Program-made: the position numbers and the translations under genes | In this document: positions 16,864 to 26,466 of the stretch, in pieces | Position numbering within the stretch: the first letter of the stretch is position 1 | Layout of the letters: every line of letters starts with the position of its first letter | The notes under the pieces: model-generated | What the model saw: only the letters and a program-made list of their open reading frames with translations | Database searches by the model: none | What the model was told of the DNA's origin: nothing | From: Bacillaceae bacterium IKA-2 | Lineage (GTDB): Bacteria > Bacillota > Bacilli > Bacillales > Anaerobacillaceae | Assembly: GCA_031761875.1 (NCBI GenBank) | Contig: CP134492.1 | Span: 3,596,001-3,660,000, forward strand | Direction of reading: 5' to 3' | Length of the DNA stretch: 64,000 bases

Positions 16864-17559
16864 TTAATAATTTACTGCAACTACTTCCAATTTTTTTGCT
16901 TTTTCTTGTATTTCTTCTGCATACCAGCTTTTTGCATGTCCTTTATCGTCAATGAATTGTGCAAGACCATTTATACCGCGGTGATAAGCTGTTAAGGCGT
17001 GGTCCCAATCGCCATAGCGTTCATAGAGGAAATCTAAGTAAACAACAGCAAGTTCAATAGCATAATACGGATTATATAATAAGTCTTTTTCATAATGTAG
17101 ATCAGCCATATTAGCAATCCACGGGCTTGTATTTTCCATAAATTGTGTCAATCCATATGCTCTGCCAAATCTCGTTAGTGGGCCAACTGAATCTGGGTCA
17201 AACGTACCGCCAGTTTCGACTCGAATTAATTCAAATAGAATATAAGGATCAATCGAATATTCTTGGGCTTTTTCAGCTAAAAACATGCCCCAGTCTTCAG
17301 AAAATTGTCCATCACTTTCTTTATGAAATTTCTTCGCCTTTACTAATGAAGCCTCCCAAGAATAATAAGAAGTCTCTTCTGGGATACTACTTTTGTCAAG
17401 AGAAACAATTTCTTTGATTTCTTCTAGTTCAACAGTATTCACTTCATTTTCTTCTATTAAGTTAGCATGTTCTTTTTTTAAATTGATATTCTCAATCCCG
17501 ACGTATCCGAGCAGAATTATCAAACTTAAAATAGCTACTATTTTTATTTTTTGTACCAT
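16864..17559 (-). CDS. Membrane-anchored lytic transglycosylase (SLT domain)
   Basis: 231 residues with an N-terminal membrane segment (IVAILSLIILLGYVGI), a short coiled-coil-like linker, and an SLT lysozyme-like domain starting near residue 80. The catalytic Glu lies in LFELIRVETGGTFDP. Further SLT marks are YGLTQFMENTSPWIA and ALTAYHRGINGL. It cleaves peptidoglycan glycan strands outside the membrane. The gene is alone, and the stop is 1 nt from the bidirectional terminator. The upstream 294 bp to the transporter gene carries only promoter-like AT-rich sequence. Confidence 0.88.
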   Translation of the reverse strand: MVQKIKIVAILSLIILLGYVGIENINLKKEHANLIEENEVNTVELEEIKEIVSLDKSSIPEETSYYSWEASLVKAKKFHKESDGQFSEDWGMFLAEKAQEYSIDPYILFELIRVETGGTFDPDSVGPLTRFGRAYGLTQFMENTSPWIANMADLHYEKDLLYNPYYAIELAVVYLDFLYERYGDWDHALTAYHRGINGLAQFIDDKGHAKSWYAEEIQEKAKKLEVVAVNY

Positions 17560-17853
17560 AAATGCTTTAACACTCCTCTAAATTCCTTTTAGATCATATT
17601 TAGGTCATATAACCATTACCTTTAATTTTATCAGAAGGCTTAGTTCTCTACAAACGGCTGTTGATGGGCCATTAGTCTTTTAGAGGTCCTAACTAAACAT
17701 CTAAGCGCACACAAGTCAATCGTTCGTTACTATAGTAGTCATTAACTCGATTATGCTAGCTTTAGCAAAAAAAAACTAGAAAATTTATAAAAATGTGCTA
17801 TAGTTTTATTTATCGAAAAAAATTTAGCACTTTAAAGGAGGACATTAACGACC

Positions 17854-19212
17854 ATGAATCAATCAAACAACAATCGAGAACAATGGGGCTCGCGCCTTGG
17901 ATTTATATTAGCAGCCATGGGTTCAGCGGTAGGGTTAGGGAATATTTGGCGTTTTTCATATGTAACAGGAGAGAATGGCGGCGCTGCTTTTTTATTAATT
18001 TATTTACTTTGTATTATTTTAATTGGTATCCCTATCGTTATGGCCGAGTTTACGATTGGTAGAAAAGCTCAAAGTGATGTAGTAGGATCTTTCGAAGAGC
18101 TTGCCCCTGGTAAGCCCTGGGTACTTGCTGGATTTATGGGAGTTGCATCTGCATTTATCATTTTGTCCTTTTATGGAGTTATCGCCGGTTGGACACTTAA
18201 ATACTTCTTTAGTTATTTAACGGGTGGATTTAACGTTGTCAGCGACGAGCAATATTTGGATGTTTTTCTAGGTTTTATATCAAGTCCATTCGAACCCCTG
18301 TTATGGCAATTTATTTTTATGGCTTTAACAATTGGGATCGTCTATATGGGAGTTAAAAAAGGAATCGAAACGACAAATAAAATTTTAATGCCTTTATTAG
18401 CTATTTTAGTCATTATTCTTGCAGGCTATAGTTTAACATTAGGCGGGACGCAGGAAGCACTGACGTTTTTATTTTCACCTAATTGGAGTGTTTTAGCAGA
18501 TCCTGACGTCTACTTAGCCGCACTCGGACAGGCATTTTTCTCATTAAGTCTTGGTATGGGTGCATTAATCACATACGGTAGTTACCTTTCTAAAAAAGAA
18601 AGCTTACCAGGCGCAGCCGTTAGTGTAGTAACACTAGATACGGTATTTGCATTAGTCGCTGGTTTAATGATTTTCCCAGCAGTATTTGCTTTTGGAATCC
18701 AACCAGATGAAGGTCCTGGACTTGTTTTTATTACTTTACCAGGAATTTTTGATAGCATGGATTTTGGTGCAGTATTCGGTCTAGTATTCTTTTTCTTATT
18801 AGCCGCCGCTGCTCTTTCTTCGGCCGTATCATTACTTGAAGTTGCTGTAGCTTATTTTATTAGAAGGTTTAACTGGACAAGACAAAAAGCAACAATCATT
18901 GTTGGTATCATTATCTTTTTCATCGGAATACCATCATCATTAAGCCAAGGACCTTGGTCAAACATTACCTTCTTTGGTAATGATATTCTCGATAGTATGG
19001 ACTTTCTCGCTTCGAACATCTTGCTTCCAGTCGGCGGTTTAATAATTGCTTTATTTATGGGCTGGGGTTGGAAGAAGTCTGATGCCCTTGAATCTTCGGA
19101 TTTTGGTAATACCTTTATTGGTAATGCTTGGATCTTTACATTAAGATTTGTCGCACCAATTGCTATTTTACTTGTCTTTTTAACTGCCGTTGGCATTATT
19201 AAGATTGACTAG
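17854..19212 (+). CDS. Sodium-dependent NSS-family transporter
   Basis: 452-residue neurotransmitter:sodium symporter of the bacterial LeuT/YhdH type, with about 11-12 membrane helices. It begins WGSRLGFILAAMGSAVGLGNIWRFSYVTGENGGAAF, the conserved TM1 region that binds sodium and substrate. It probably imports an amino acid together with sodium, which suits an alkaliphile. AAAGGAGG precedes ATG 17854 by 12 nt. It is monocistronic, with a TATAGT -10-like element about 45 nt upstream and a clear terminator at 19280. The amino acid transported cannot be read from sequence. Confidence 0.92.
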   Translation: MNQSNNNREQWGSRLGFILAAMGSAVGLGNIWRFSYVTGENGGAAFLLIYLLCIILIGIPIVMAEFTIGRKAQSDVVGSFEELAPGKPWVLAGFMGVASAFIILSFYGVIAGWTLKYFFSYLTGGFNVVSDEQYLDVFLGFISSPFEPLLWQFIFMALTIGIVYMGVKKGIETTNKILMPLLAILVIILAGYSLTLGGTQEALTFLFSPNWSVLADPDVYLAALGQAFFSLSLGMGALITYGSYLSKKESLPGAAVSVVTLDTVFALVAGLMIFPAVFAFGIQPDEGPGLVFITLPGIFDSMDFGAVFGLVFFFLLAAAALSSAVSLLEVAVAYFIRRFNWTRQKATIIVGIIIFFIGIPSSLSQGPWSNITFFGNDILDSMDFLASNILLPVGGLIIALFMGWGWKKSDALESSDFGNTFIGNAWIFTLRFVAPIAILLVFLTAVGIIKID

Positions 19213-19279
19213 AGAAACTTTGTTAGGTTTGTTAGCAAAATCATTAGTTTATTTTACTCTTTAAGATAATTAAAAATTA

Positions 19280-19316
19280 AAGCCGATCAGAACTCATGCT
19301 GATCGGCTTTTTTTGC
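19280..19316 (+). terminator. Rho-independent terminator of the NSS transporter gene
   Basis: GCCGATCAG, 8-nt loop, CTGATCGGC, then seven or more T. Confidence 0.92.
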
Positions 19317-19418
19317 TTTTAATAGTTATACATATACTAATTTCATTAACGAATGAATTATAAATAATTGGTAAACCCTAACATTACGTTAAATAATTTT
19401 TAGTTAGGTGGATCATTT

Positions 19419-20507
19419 ATGCCTTTAATTGCTTCTATTAGTTCCTACAAACCTCCACACACAATAACACAGGATGTGACGATTGAATTTGCCAGGGAAT
19501 TGTTTAGTGAAAGTTTCGAAGATATTGAACGTTTATTAAAGGTATTTGCCAATGGAGAAATAACTGAGCGCCAATTTGCTGTACCGATCAATTGGTTTCA
19601 AGAAGATCACTCATTACAAGAACGAAATGATTTATACATTGAATTAGCTACTAACTATAGTGTTGAAAGCGTTAAAGCCTGTTTAACAAACTCGTTCTTT
19701 TTAAAAAAAGCTGTTGAAGCTAGTGCTATTGATGCGATTGTATTCGTTTCTAGTTCAGGAATAGCAACTCCCAGTCTAGACGCAAGAATAATGAATAGAC
19801 TACCATTTTCAGTACATACAAAGCGTATTCCTCTATGGGGGCTTGGTTGCGCTGGTGGCGCTAGCGGGGTCGCACGCGGGTATGAATACTGTTTGGCCTA
19901 CCCTGATGCTAACGTGCTCGTTATTTGTGTAGAACTTTGTAGTTTAACATTGCAACGAAATGACCAATCCAAGAGTAACCTGATCGGCACATCTCTTTTT
20001 GCTGATGGCGTGGCTTGTGCTTTAATTATCGGTGATCAGTCTTCTTTGAAAAACTTATCATCACAGCTTCTTCAACCGCGTCTTGTTTCAACCCATTCAA
20101 CATTAATGCCTAATTCTGAGGATGTTATGGGGTGGGATCTTAAAGATAATGGGCTACATGTCGTTTTTTCACGAGACATTCCTACTCTAATTAAAAAATG
20201 GCTCAAGCCTAATGTAGATTCCTTTTTAAAAACACAAAGGCTAACTATTGGAGAATTATCTGAGTTTATTGCTCATCCTGGTGGTAAAAAAATAATTGAA
20301 GCCTATATTGAGTCTCTTGGAATTAGTGAGGAAATGTTAAAGGTTAGCAAAAAAATATTGCAGCAGCATGGAAACATGTCTTCACCAACAGTCTTATACG
20401 TTCTTGAAGAAATCATGAAGAAAAAGCATCAGGATGGCGATTACGGTCTTATGGCAGCGCTTGGACCTGGCTTTTCTGCAGAACTACTGTTACTAAAATG
20501 GAGTTAA
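19419..20507 (+). CDS. bpsA: Type III polyketide synthase (BpsA-like)
   Basis: 362-residue chalcone/stilbene-synthase-fold enzyme that condenses long-chain acyl starters with malonyl-CoA to alkylpyrones. The catalytic Cys is in WGLGCAGGASGVARG (about residue 144), the His in EFIAHPGGKKIIEAY, and the Asn in QQHGNMSSPTVLYVLE, giving the Cys-His-Asn triad. It is followed 33 nt later by an isoprenylcysteine-methyltransferase-family gene, the same pair as bpsA-bpsB (ypbQ) of Bacillus subtilis. TAGGTGG precedes ATG 19419. Confidence 0.9.
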   Translation: MPLIASISSYKPPHTITQDVTIEFARELFSESFEDIERLLKVFANGEITERQFAVPINWFQEDHSLQERNDLYIELATNYSVESVKACLTNSFFLKKAVEASAIDAIVFVSSSGIATPSLDARIMNRLPFSVHTKRIPLWGLGCAGGASGVARGYEYCLAYPDANVLVICVELCSLTLQRNDQSKSNLIGTSLFADGVACALIIGDQSSLKNLSSQLLQPRLVSTHSTLMPNSEDVMGWDLKDNGLHVVFSRDIPTLIKKWLKPNVDSFLKTQRLTIGELSEFIAHPGGKKIIEAYIESLGISEEMLKVSKKILQQHGNMSSPTVLYVLEEIMKKKHQDGDYGLMAALGPGFSAELLLLKWS

Positions 20508-20540
20508 TCATAATAACAATAAATGAAAAGGGGTTTAGCC

Positions 20541-21125
20541 ATGATAATTGGATTTTATTTATTTGTGTTCATTGTTATTAGTCAACGATTTATTGAAATA
20601 ATTATTTCGAAACGAAATGGTCATTTGATAAAGGCCAGGGGAGGTTTTGAAGTCGGAGCGGAACATTATAAATTTATCGTGATTACCCATGTTTGCTTTT
20701 TTATCTCATTACTTGCTGAAGTTACGATATCACGTCCCTCATTCGTTAGTTGGGTTATAATTCCATTTTGTATATTTTTAATAGCGCAGTTTGGACGTGT
20801 TTGGGCATTGTCTTCATTAGGTGATTTTTGGAACACAAGGATCATGATTTTACCCGGCGCAAATGTTGTTGCAAAAGGACCCTATAAGTATATTCGTCAC
20901 CCAAATTATCTTATCGTCGTTATCGAAATTGCTATGCTTCCACTAATGTTTCAAGCATATTGGACAGCACTTATTTTTTCGATAATCAATGGAGTCATCT
21001 TAGCCTTAAGAATTAGCGTCGAAGAGCATGCTTTAAGAGAAGCAACTGACTATGACAAAGTTTTTCAAAAGCATGGTCGATTTGTTCCTCTCAACTCTTT
21101 CATCCCTGAAAATAAACCTGAATAA
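20541..21125 (+). CDS. bpsB: Isoprenylcysteine methyltransferase-family O-methyltransferase (BpsB-like)
   Basis: 194-residue integral membrane methyltransferase of the ICMT/phospholipid N-methyltransferase type. Hydrophobic helices are followed by the AdoMet-binding signature GPYKYIRHPNYLIVVIE (about 114-130) and EEHALREATDYDKVFQKH near the end. In Bacillus the partner of BpsA methylates alkylpyrones to methyl ethers. I chose ATG 20541, with AAAAGGGG 8 nt upstream, over an ATG 18 nt earlier that lies inside that site. It is the second gene of a two-gene operon with the polyketide synthase. Confidence 0.85.
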   Translation: MIIGFYLFVFIVISQRFIEIIISKRNGHLIKARGGFEVGAEHYKFIVITHVCFFISLLAEVTISRPSFVSWVIIPFCIFLIAQFGRVWALSSLGDFWNTRIMILPGANVVAKGPYKYIRHPNYLIVVIEIAMLPLMFQAYWTALIFSIINGVILALRISVEEHALREATDYDKVFQKHGRFVPLNSFIPENKPE

Positions 21126-21128
21126 ATT

Positions 21129-21216
21129 GGTGTCTGACACCTGAGCGATGGCATTGTGAAAAGTAAATGCTGATATTATAGTGTTTTGTCGTAAAATTCA
21201 CGTGGTGTCAGACACC
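21129..21216. repeat. Palindrome-bounded repeat family A, copy 1
   Basis: An 88-bp unit bounded by the 13-bp palindromes GGTGTCTGACACC (21129-21141) and GGTGTCAGACACC (21204-21216). The interior is diverged from the other copies. It explains much of the gap between bpsB and the MATE gene. Confidence 0.85.
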
Positions 21217-21411
21217 CTATCGCTCGCATCCTATCCCTCGGAATATCCTAAATATCTTAATTACTAAGCTAGCAAAAACTAATAAATCAGATTATACTTA
21301 TTAAGTATTTCGATTTCAGTAATAGTTTGATTTCACAATTCTACAATACATTCCCTCACTCATTTAATACAACCATTTTCCAACTTTACAGATTAAGAGG
21401 AGATTTGACCT

Positions 21412-22812
21412 ATGCAACAAAAATATCAAAGTGAGCGGCTTGGCATAGAACCTATTCCTAAGCTTTTAAAAAGCTTATCAATCCCTGCTATGATTGGAAC
21501 GTTTGTAATGGCCTTCTATAATCTTGTTGATACAATTTTTATTTCATACGCGGTTGGTATTTCCGGAGTTGCTGGACTTACAATTGCGCTTCCTGTCATG
21601 ATGATTATCATGGCTATTGCGGCTGCTCTTGGAGTTGGTGCAGCTTCTGTTATCTCAAGAAGGCTAGGGGCAAAAAATGGTAAGGATGCAAACAAAGTAT
21701 TTGGAAATATTATCACGATGATTATTGTCCTTAGTATCGGTGGCGTCATTGGAGCGTTTACAATTTTAGAGCCAACATTACGATTGTTTGGAGCTACGCC
21801 TAACATTATTGGATATTCTTTAGATTATATGTTTCCTATTTTGCTAGCCACATTTTTCTTTTTGTTTACGTTTGCCGCAAATAATATTGTCCGTTCAGAA
21901 GGAAATGCTCGCTTTGCAATGTTGATCATGATTATTCCCTCTATTCTTAACATTATTTTGGACGCAATCTTTATTCTTGGATTCAATATGGGGGTAACCG
22001 GAGCTGCCTATGCAACTGTTATTTCCCAAATTACCGCCACTCTTCTATTAATAAATTATTTTTTGTCTGGAAAAAGTTCGCTGTCGATACGGTTTGTTGA
22101 TCTTGTTCCAAAATTCACTCTCTTAAAAGAAGTTTTCGGAGTTGGTCTTCCTGCTTTTATGCAACAAGTAGCAGGTAGTGTGATGGTTATTGCTATTAAC
22201 GCAATGCTTATCCGCTTTGGTAGTGAGTTCCATGTCGGACTATTTGGTATTATTCAAAGACTTTCAATGTTTATGCTAATGCCCTTAGTTGGGATCATGC
22301 AAGGAATGCAGCCAATTGTTGGTTATAATTTTGGTGCAAATAATTTCTCACGCTTAAAAGAAACGATTTGGCTCAGCCTAAAAATAGCTACTATTTTTTC
22401 AACAGGAGCTTTTGTGATCATGATGATCTTTCCAGCCTGGTTTATGATGATTTTTTCTTCAGATCCTACCGTCATAAAAGTCGGTTCTGAGTCACTAAGA
22501 ATTTTATTCGCTACTTCTTTTTTCATTGGCGTACCAATTGTTTCTGGAGGATTATTTCAAGCTTTAGGGCAAGTAAAAGCTGCATTAATTTTATCGATGT
22601 CTAGGCAAATTTTATTTTTAATTCCACTTGTTTTAGTCTTGCCACATTTTTTTGGGGTCCATGGTGTATGGCTTGCATTTCCGATTTCAGACGCACTATC
22701 ATTCGCACTAGCAACATTTCTACTACACAGAAATCGTCATATATTTCTTCGGGAAGACAGCGAAATCAACAATGATTCATATTTCGAGGAAGCTCCGGCT
22801 ATCGGTGAATAA
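21412..22812 (+). CDS. MATE-family multidrug/cation antiporter
   Basis: 466-residue, 12-helix efflux protein of the MATE family (NorM/MepA-like side), exporting cationic compounds with sodium or proton exchange. Family marks include the start PIPKLLKSLSIPAMIGTFVMAFYNLVDTIFI, the internal repeat at about residue 240 (GVGLPAFMQQVAGSVMVIAINAML), and GIMQGMQPIVGYNFGA. AGAGGAGA precedes ATG 21412 by 9 nt. No regulator is adjacent. The last codons overlap only an upstream non-coding reading of the next gene. Confidence 0.92.
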   Translation: MQQKYQSERLGIEPIPKLLKSLSIPAMIGTFVMAFYNLVDTIFISYAVGISGVAGLTIALPVMMIIMAIAAALGVGAASVISRRLGAKNGKDANKVFGNIITMIIVLSIGGVIGAFTILEPTLRLFGATPNIIGYSLDYMFPILLATFFFLFTFAANNIVRSEGNARFAMLIMIIPSILNIILDAIFILGFNMGVTGAAYATVISQITATLLLINYFLSGKSSLSIRFVDLVPKFTLLKEVFGVGLPAFMQQVAGSVMVIAINAMLIRFGSEFHVGLFGIIQRLSMFMLMPLVGIMQGMQPIVGYNFGANNFSRLKETIWLSLKIATIFSTGAFVIMMIFPAWFMMIFSSDPTVIKVGSESLRILFATSFFIGVPIVSGGLFQALGQVKAALILSMSRQILFLIPLVLVLPHFFGVHGVWLAFPISDALSFALATFLLHRNRHIFLREDSEINNDSYFEEAPAIGE

Positions 22813-22924
22813 GCAAATTAGCCCGAGCTCATGTATTCCGCCTACTAACGTATTTCTTCTTATTTTAATATGGTATAATAAAGGACCGACTTCTAATCTC
22901 ATAGTTTTTGAAAGGGAGACAACC

Positions 22925-24196
22925 GTGAACAAAAATATTATCATGAAGATTTTCGTCATTGTAATAGTCACCGCGATTTTAGGTGAGTTTAGGATAAGCC
23001 CTTTCGAAAGTTCTTTTCGTTTTGCGTTAGGAAGTGCCGGCTTTTTCTTTTTATTGCTTTTTTATAAAGAGGTCCCCTATCTTTTAACAGGACTTTTGAC
23101 TGGACTTTATACGATATTTTTCCGAATTGGCCTTGATTATTTTGCGTTAGATTCATTTTCTTTTCTTGGATCTTTACAATCTCATAGTCCGATTATCGGA
23201 TATTACTTTACCTTTGCACTATTACTTCAATTGATTATGAAAAGCAAGTTCTATCAAAATCCACTATTACTTGGTTTTTGGGGAGCACTATGTGACGGGT
23301 TATCTAATTTCGTTGAACTCTTACTTATCCATTCATTTGATCCAATCAGCTTATTAAGTTCCGTTGAAACCACGTATGTAATTGCAATCGCCTTATTTAG
23401 AAGTTTTTTTGTTGTTGGTCTCTTTACAATATTCCAGGCGAGTAAGTTGAATGCAGTCTATCAAGAACAACGGTCTCGATTCGAACAAGTTCAAACGATC
23501 TTATCTGAGCTCTATATTGAAGGATTTTATCTAAGAAAAACGCTAAGTGACATTGAACGTGTAACGGCAAAAGGACATGAACTATATCGCGAAATAAAAA
23601 GCACCAAACTTCCGAGTGAATTATCATCACTTGCTTTAACAGTTACCCAGGAATTACACGAAGTAAAAAAAGATAACCAACGAATTTTAGCTGGACTTGA
23701 GAAATTAATTCATCATCAAAATAGTAACATGCCTCTTGCGCTATCAGAAATTATTAATTTAAGTATTAAATCTAATCAAAAATATAGTGATTACCTTAAA
23801 AAGGATATCTACCTCTCTTCAAATCAAGAAGTAGATCTCAATGTTATTGCTGCCTATCCGCTATTAGTAATTATCAATAATCTCGTTGCGAATGCCATTG
23901 AATCCGTTACTGATAAAGGTTATGTTAAAATCAATTGTAAAGATCATCTAGATCAACTGATAATAGAGGTCACTGATAATGGTGGCGGAATCGATATTGA
24001 TGAACAAGAAGTAATTTTTGAACCTGGATATACAACCAAATTTGATGAAACTGGACTAGCTTCTACCGGAATCGGTCTTTCACATGTTCAAACAATGGTT
24101 CGAGAATTAGACGGAACCGTGCATGTATCTTCTGATGAAGATGGTACATCTTTTACAATATATCTCCCAAAATCATCGGTTCAAGCAAAGGGGTGA
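22925..24196 (+). CDS. GlnK-type membrane sensor histidine kinase
   Basis: 423 residues. Several hydrophobic helices form an N-terminal membrane sensor (about 1-185), followed by a helical linker and a Spo0B/CitA-like kinase core with N box NNLVANAIESV, G box DNGGGIDIDEQEVIFEPGYTTKF and the final STGIGLSHVQTMV. The GTG start 22925 follows AAGGGAG; a TATAAT -10 sits near 22876. The next gene starts 4 nt after its stop and encodes a YcbB-domain regulator, the same pairing as GlnK-GlnL (YcbA-YcbB) of Bacillus subtilis, which senses glutamine. The downstream transporter and glutamate dehydrogenase agree with a glutamate/glutamine role. Confidence 0.85.
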   Translation: MNKNIIMKIFVIVIVTAILGEFRISPFESSFRFALGSAGFFFLLLFYKEVPYLLTGLLTGLYTIFFRIGLDYFALDSFSFLGSLQSHSPIIGYYFTFALLLQLIMKSKFYQNPLLLGFWGALCDGLSNFVELLLIHSFDPISLLSSVETTYVIAIALFRSFFVVGLFTIFQASKLNAVYQEQRSRFEQVQTILSELYIEGFYLRKTLSDIERVTAKGHELYREIKSTKLPSELSSLALTVTQELHEVKKDNQRILAGLEKLIHHQNSNMPLALSEIINLSIKSNQKYSDYLKKDIYLSSNQEVDLNVIAAYPLLVIINNLVANAIESVTDKGYVKINCKDHLDQLIIEVTDNGGGIDIDEQEVIFEPGYTTKFDETGLASTGIGLSHVQTMVRELDGTVHVSSDEDGTSFTIYLPKSSVQAKG

Positions 24197-24200
24197 ATGT

Positions 24201-25082
24201 ATGTTGAACTTTTACATCTTGGATGACGATATCTCAACAAGAAAAATATTAGCGCGAATCCTTAGAGATGAATTATTAGGTGAGGTGCTCGGAGAGAATG
24301 AACATCCCCTTGTCGCAATTGAAGAAATAGTAACCCTTCAGCCTAATATTATCTTAATCGATCTACTCATGCCTTATCAAGACGGGATTGAAACTGTACA
24401 ACAATTAAAAAATATGAACTATTCAGGAAAATTCATTATGATTTCTCAAATTGAAAATAAAGATATGGTTGGAAAAGCCTATGATGCTGGGATCGAATAC
24501 TTTATTCATAAACCCATTAACAAAATCGAGGTAACTTCAGTCATAAATAAAGTAGTAGCACAAATAAAAATGGAAAATTCTTTACAGACAATTAAAGAAA
24601 GTTTATCACTCTTTCCTTCTCATGAAATAAAAAGTGGGGGTAGAAAACCAAACCTAGAGAAAATCATGCATGAGATTTTGACAGACCTTGGTATATTAGG
24701 CGAAACTGGTAGCGCCGATGTAATGGAATTAATGAAACATTTGAAAAAAAATGATGAAGGCTTTAAAAACATACCTCTAAAAACATTATATATTGAAGTA
24801 TTAAAGAATAAAAAACAAGACACAGGTGATAAAGCAACAAAAACTCTTGAACAGCGCTTGCGTCGTGCGATTAATCAAGCGCTTATAAATTTAGCATCAC
24901 TAGGTTTAACCGACTATACTAATCCTAAATTTGAACTTTTCTCTTCAAAGTTTTTTGATTTTAACGAAGTACGCTTAAAAATGAATGAATTAGATGAAAA
25001 AAATCCTTCTCGTAATTCAAGAATTAATATCCGTAAATTTTTGTATGCTTTTTATGTAGAAATTCAAGAACGTATGTCATAA
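24201..25082 (+). CDS. GlnL-type response regulator (receiver plus YcbB domain)
   Basis: 293 residues. The receiver runs from MLNFYILDDDISTRKI, with the phospho-acceptor Asp in IILIDLLMPYQDG (about residue 53) and Lys in YFIHKPINK. The C-terminal half is the YcbB DNA-binding domain (GGRKPNLEKIMHEILTDLG to INIRKFLYAFYVEIQ). ATG 24201 has AAAGGGGTGA upstream, overlapping the kinase stop region. In Bacillus subtilis GlnL activates glutamine uptake and glutaminase genes through TTTTGT direct repeats. A matching repeat lies before the next transporter gene at 25210. Confidence 0.88.
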   Translation: MLNFYILDDDISTRKILARILRDELLGEVLGENEHPLVAIEEIVTLQPNIILIDLLMPYQDGIETVQQLKNMNYSGKFIMISQIENKDMVGKAYDAGIEYFIHKPINKIEVTSVINKVVAQIKMENSLQTIKESLSLFPSHEIKSGGRKPNLEKIMHEILTDLGILGETGSADVMELMKHLKKNDEGFKNIPLKTLYIEVLKNKKQDTGDKATKTLEQRLRRAINQALINLASLGLTDYTNPKFELFSSKFFDFNEVRLKMNELDEKNPSRNSRINIRKFLYAFYVEIQERMS

Positions 25083-25126
25083 GAAAAGCGCAAGGCGGTC
25101 GAGCCTATGGCGCCTTGAGCTAGACA
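25083..25126. repeat. Dispersed repeat family C, copy 4
   Basis: GAAAAGCGCAAGGCGGTCGA ... GGCGCCTTGAGCTAGACAA, directly after the GlnL-type gene stop. Confidence 0.7.
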
Positions 25127-25209
25127 ATATGAAAAAAAGCAAGCGGAAAAGATGTCAAAACTCCTACTTTTTAAAATTTGTAACCGTTTTGTAATATAAT
25201 AAAGTTTTT

Positions 25210-25252
25210 TTTTGTAGGTTTCTGTAACTTATCGTTACCTTCTGTTTATAAT
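25210..25252 (+). promoter_or_regulatory. Candidate GlnL-controlled promoter of the TAXI-TRAP transporter
   Basis: TTTTGT-AGGT-TTCTGT (25210-25225) matches the TTTTGT-N4-TTTTGT GlnL repeat with one mismatch. A TATAAT -10 follows at 25247-25252 with no good -35, which places the repeat over the -35 region as for an activator. A looser TTTGT/TTTTGT pair lies at 25177-25192. Confidence 0.5.
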
Positions 25253-25304
25253 CACAATAGGAAAGTTTAACTTTCAAATAAATTATAAACAGGGGGATTT
25301 TTAC

Positions 25305-26279
25305 ATGAAAAAGCTTTTATTTTCAATCTTTGCATTAGTACTTATGTTTTCACTAGTGGCATGTGGTGGTAATGACAACGGCGTTGAAGAAGGAGAAACA
25401 TATTTACCTAGTCAATTAGTTATTGCAACTGGCGGAACAACTGGTGTTTACTATCCTTTGGGTGGCGGTATTGCTCAAATTATTACTAATAACACAGATG
25501 TAAGCGCTACCGCGCAAACATCTGGTGGATCTGTTGAGAACATGCGTTTATTAGCTTCAAATGACGTAGAATTAGCTTTCGTACAAAATGATATTGCTGA
25601 CTATGCAGTAAATGGTACGTTAATGTTTGAAGGAACTGCAGTAGAAAATTTACAAGGTATTGCAACATTATACAATGAAACAATTCAGATCGTATTACCA
25701 GATAATAGCACGATTACAACTGTTGAAGATTTAAAAGGTAAGAGTGTTTCTGTAGGTGCTCCTGGCAGTGGTGTTGAAGCCAATGCGAGACAAGTTTTAG
25801 AAATTTTTGGTTTAACGTTTGAAGATTTAGACGCTGAATTTTTAAATTTTGGTGACTCTGTTTCAAGAATTCAAGATGGAGGCTTAGACGCTGCATTCGT
25901 AACGGCAGGCGCTCCAACTGCAGCTGTAACAGAGCTTTCGGCTACAAGAGGAGTTAAGTTACTTAGCCTTGAGGACGATAAAATCGAAGAGCTAATTGCT
26001 AAGTATCCTTTCTATGTTAAAGATACAATTCCAGCTGAAACATACCCAGGTGTTGCTGAAACAACGTCAGTTGCTGTTAAAGCAATGTTAGCAGTTTCAA
26101 GTGACTTACCAGAAGATTTCGTATATGACGTTACAAAAGCATTATTTGAAAATCAGAGTCAATTAGTTGCAATTACAAGCAGAGCTTCAGGTATTGCAAA
26201 GGAAAATGCACTTGATGGATTAAGCATAGACCTCCATCCTGGCGCTTTGAAATTCTATCAAGAAGAGGGTTTAAAATAA
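25305..26279 (+). CDS. TAXI-family TRAP transporter solute-binding lipoprotein
   Basis: 324 residues. The lipoprotein signal ends at SLVACGG (Cys about 20). The TAXI hallmark is IATGGTTGVYYPLGGGIAQII near residues 43-63, followed by QTSGGSVENMRLL and GAPGSGVEANARQVLE. The ligand is probably glutamate or a related anion, judged from the GlnK/GlnL-type regulator genes before it and the glutamate dehydrogenase after. CAGGGGGA precedes ATG 25305. The permease gene starts 187 nt downstream beyond two hairpins, so the binding protein may be made in excess of the permease. Confidence 0.92.
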   Translation: MKKLLFSIFALVLMFSLVACGGNDNGVEEGETYLPSQLVIATGGTTGVYYPLGGGIAQIITNNTDVSATAQTSGGSVENMRLLASNDVELAFVQNDIADYAVNGTLMFEGTAVENLQGIATLYNETIQIVLPDNSTITTVEDLKGKSVSVGAPGSGVEANARQVLEIFGLTFEDLDAEFLNFGDSVSRIQDGGLDAAFVTAGAPTAAVTELSATRGVKLLSLEDDKIEELIAKYPFYVKDTIPAETYPGVAETTSVAVKAMLAVSSDLPEDFVYDVTKALFENQSQLVAITSRASGIAKENALDGLSIDLHPGALKFYQEEGLK

Positions 26280-26321
26280 GATAATAATTTTTTCTATTAT
26301 TATCGAACAGTCATAGTGGTA

Positions 26322-26421
26322 GCTCGAGGTCATTTATATCTATCAGCCTCGGGCTATTATATTAGTCTAACCACTAGTTTCAATGAACTAACAGCTCGCT
26401 AGTTCATTGAAACTGGTGGTT
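26322..26421 (+). promoter_or_regulatory. Two tandem hairpins between binding-protein and permease genes
   Basis: First hairpin: TAGCTCGAGG...CCTCGGGCTA (26322-26357). Second: arms of 22 bp (26369-26390 and 26400-26421) with one G-U pair and a 9-nt loop. No T-tract follows either, so attenuation by RNA stability or processing is more likely than full termination. Confidence 0.7.
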
Positions 26422-26466
26422 AATGAATGTAATGTTTTTTTAACCACATCCGGGGAGGGGATACAC

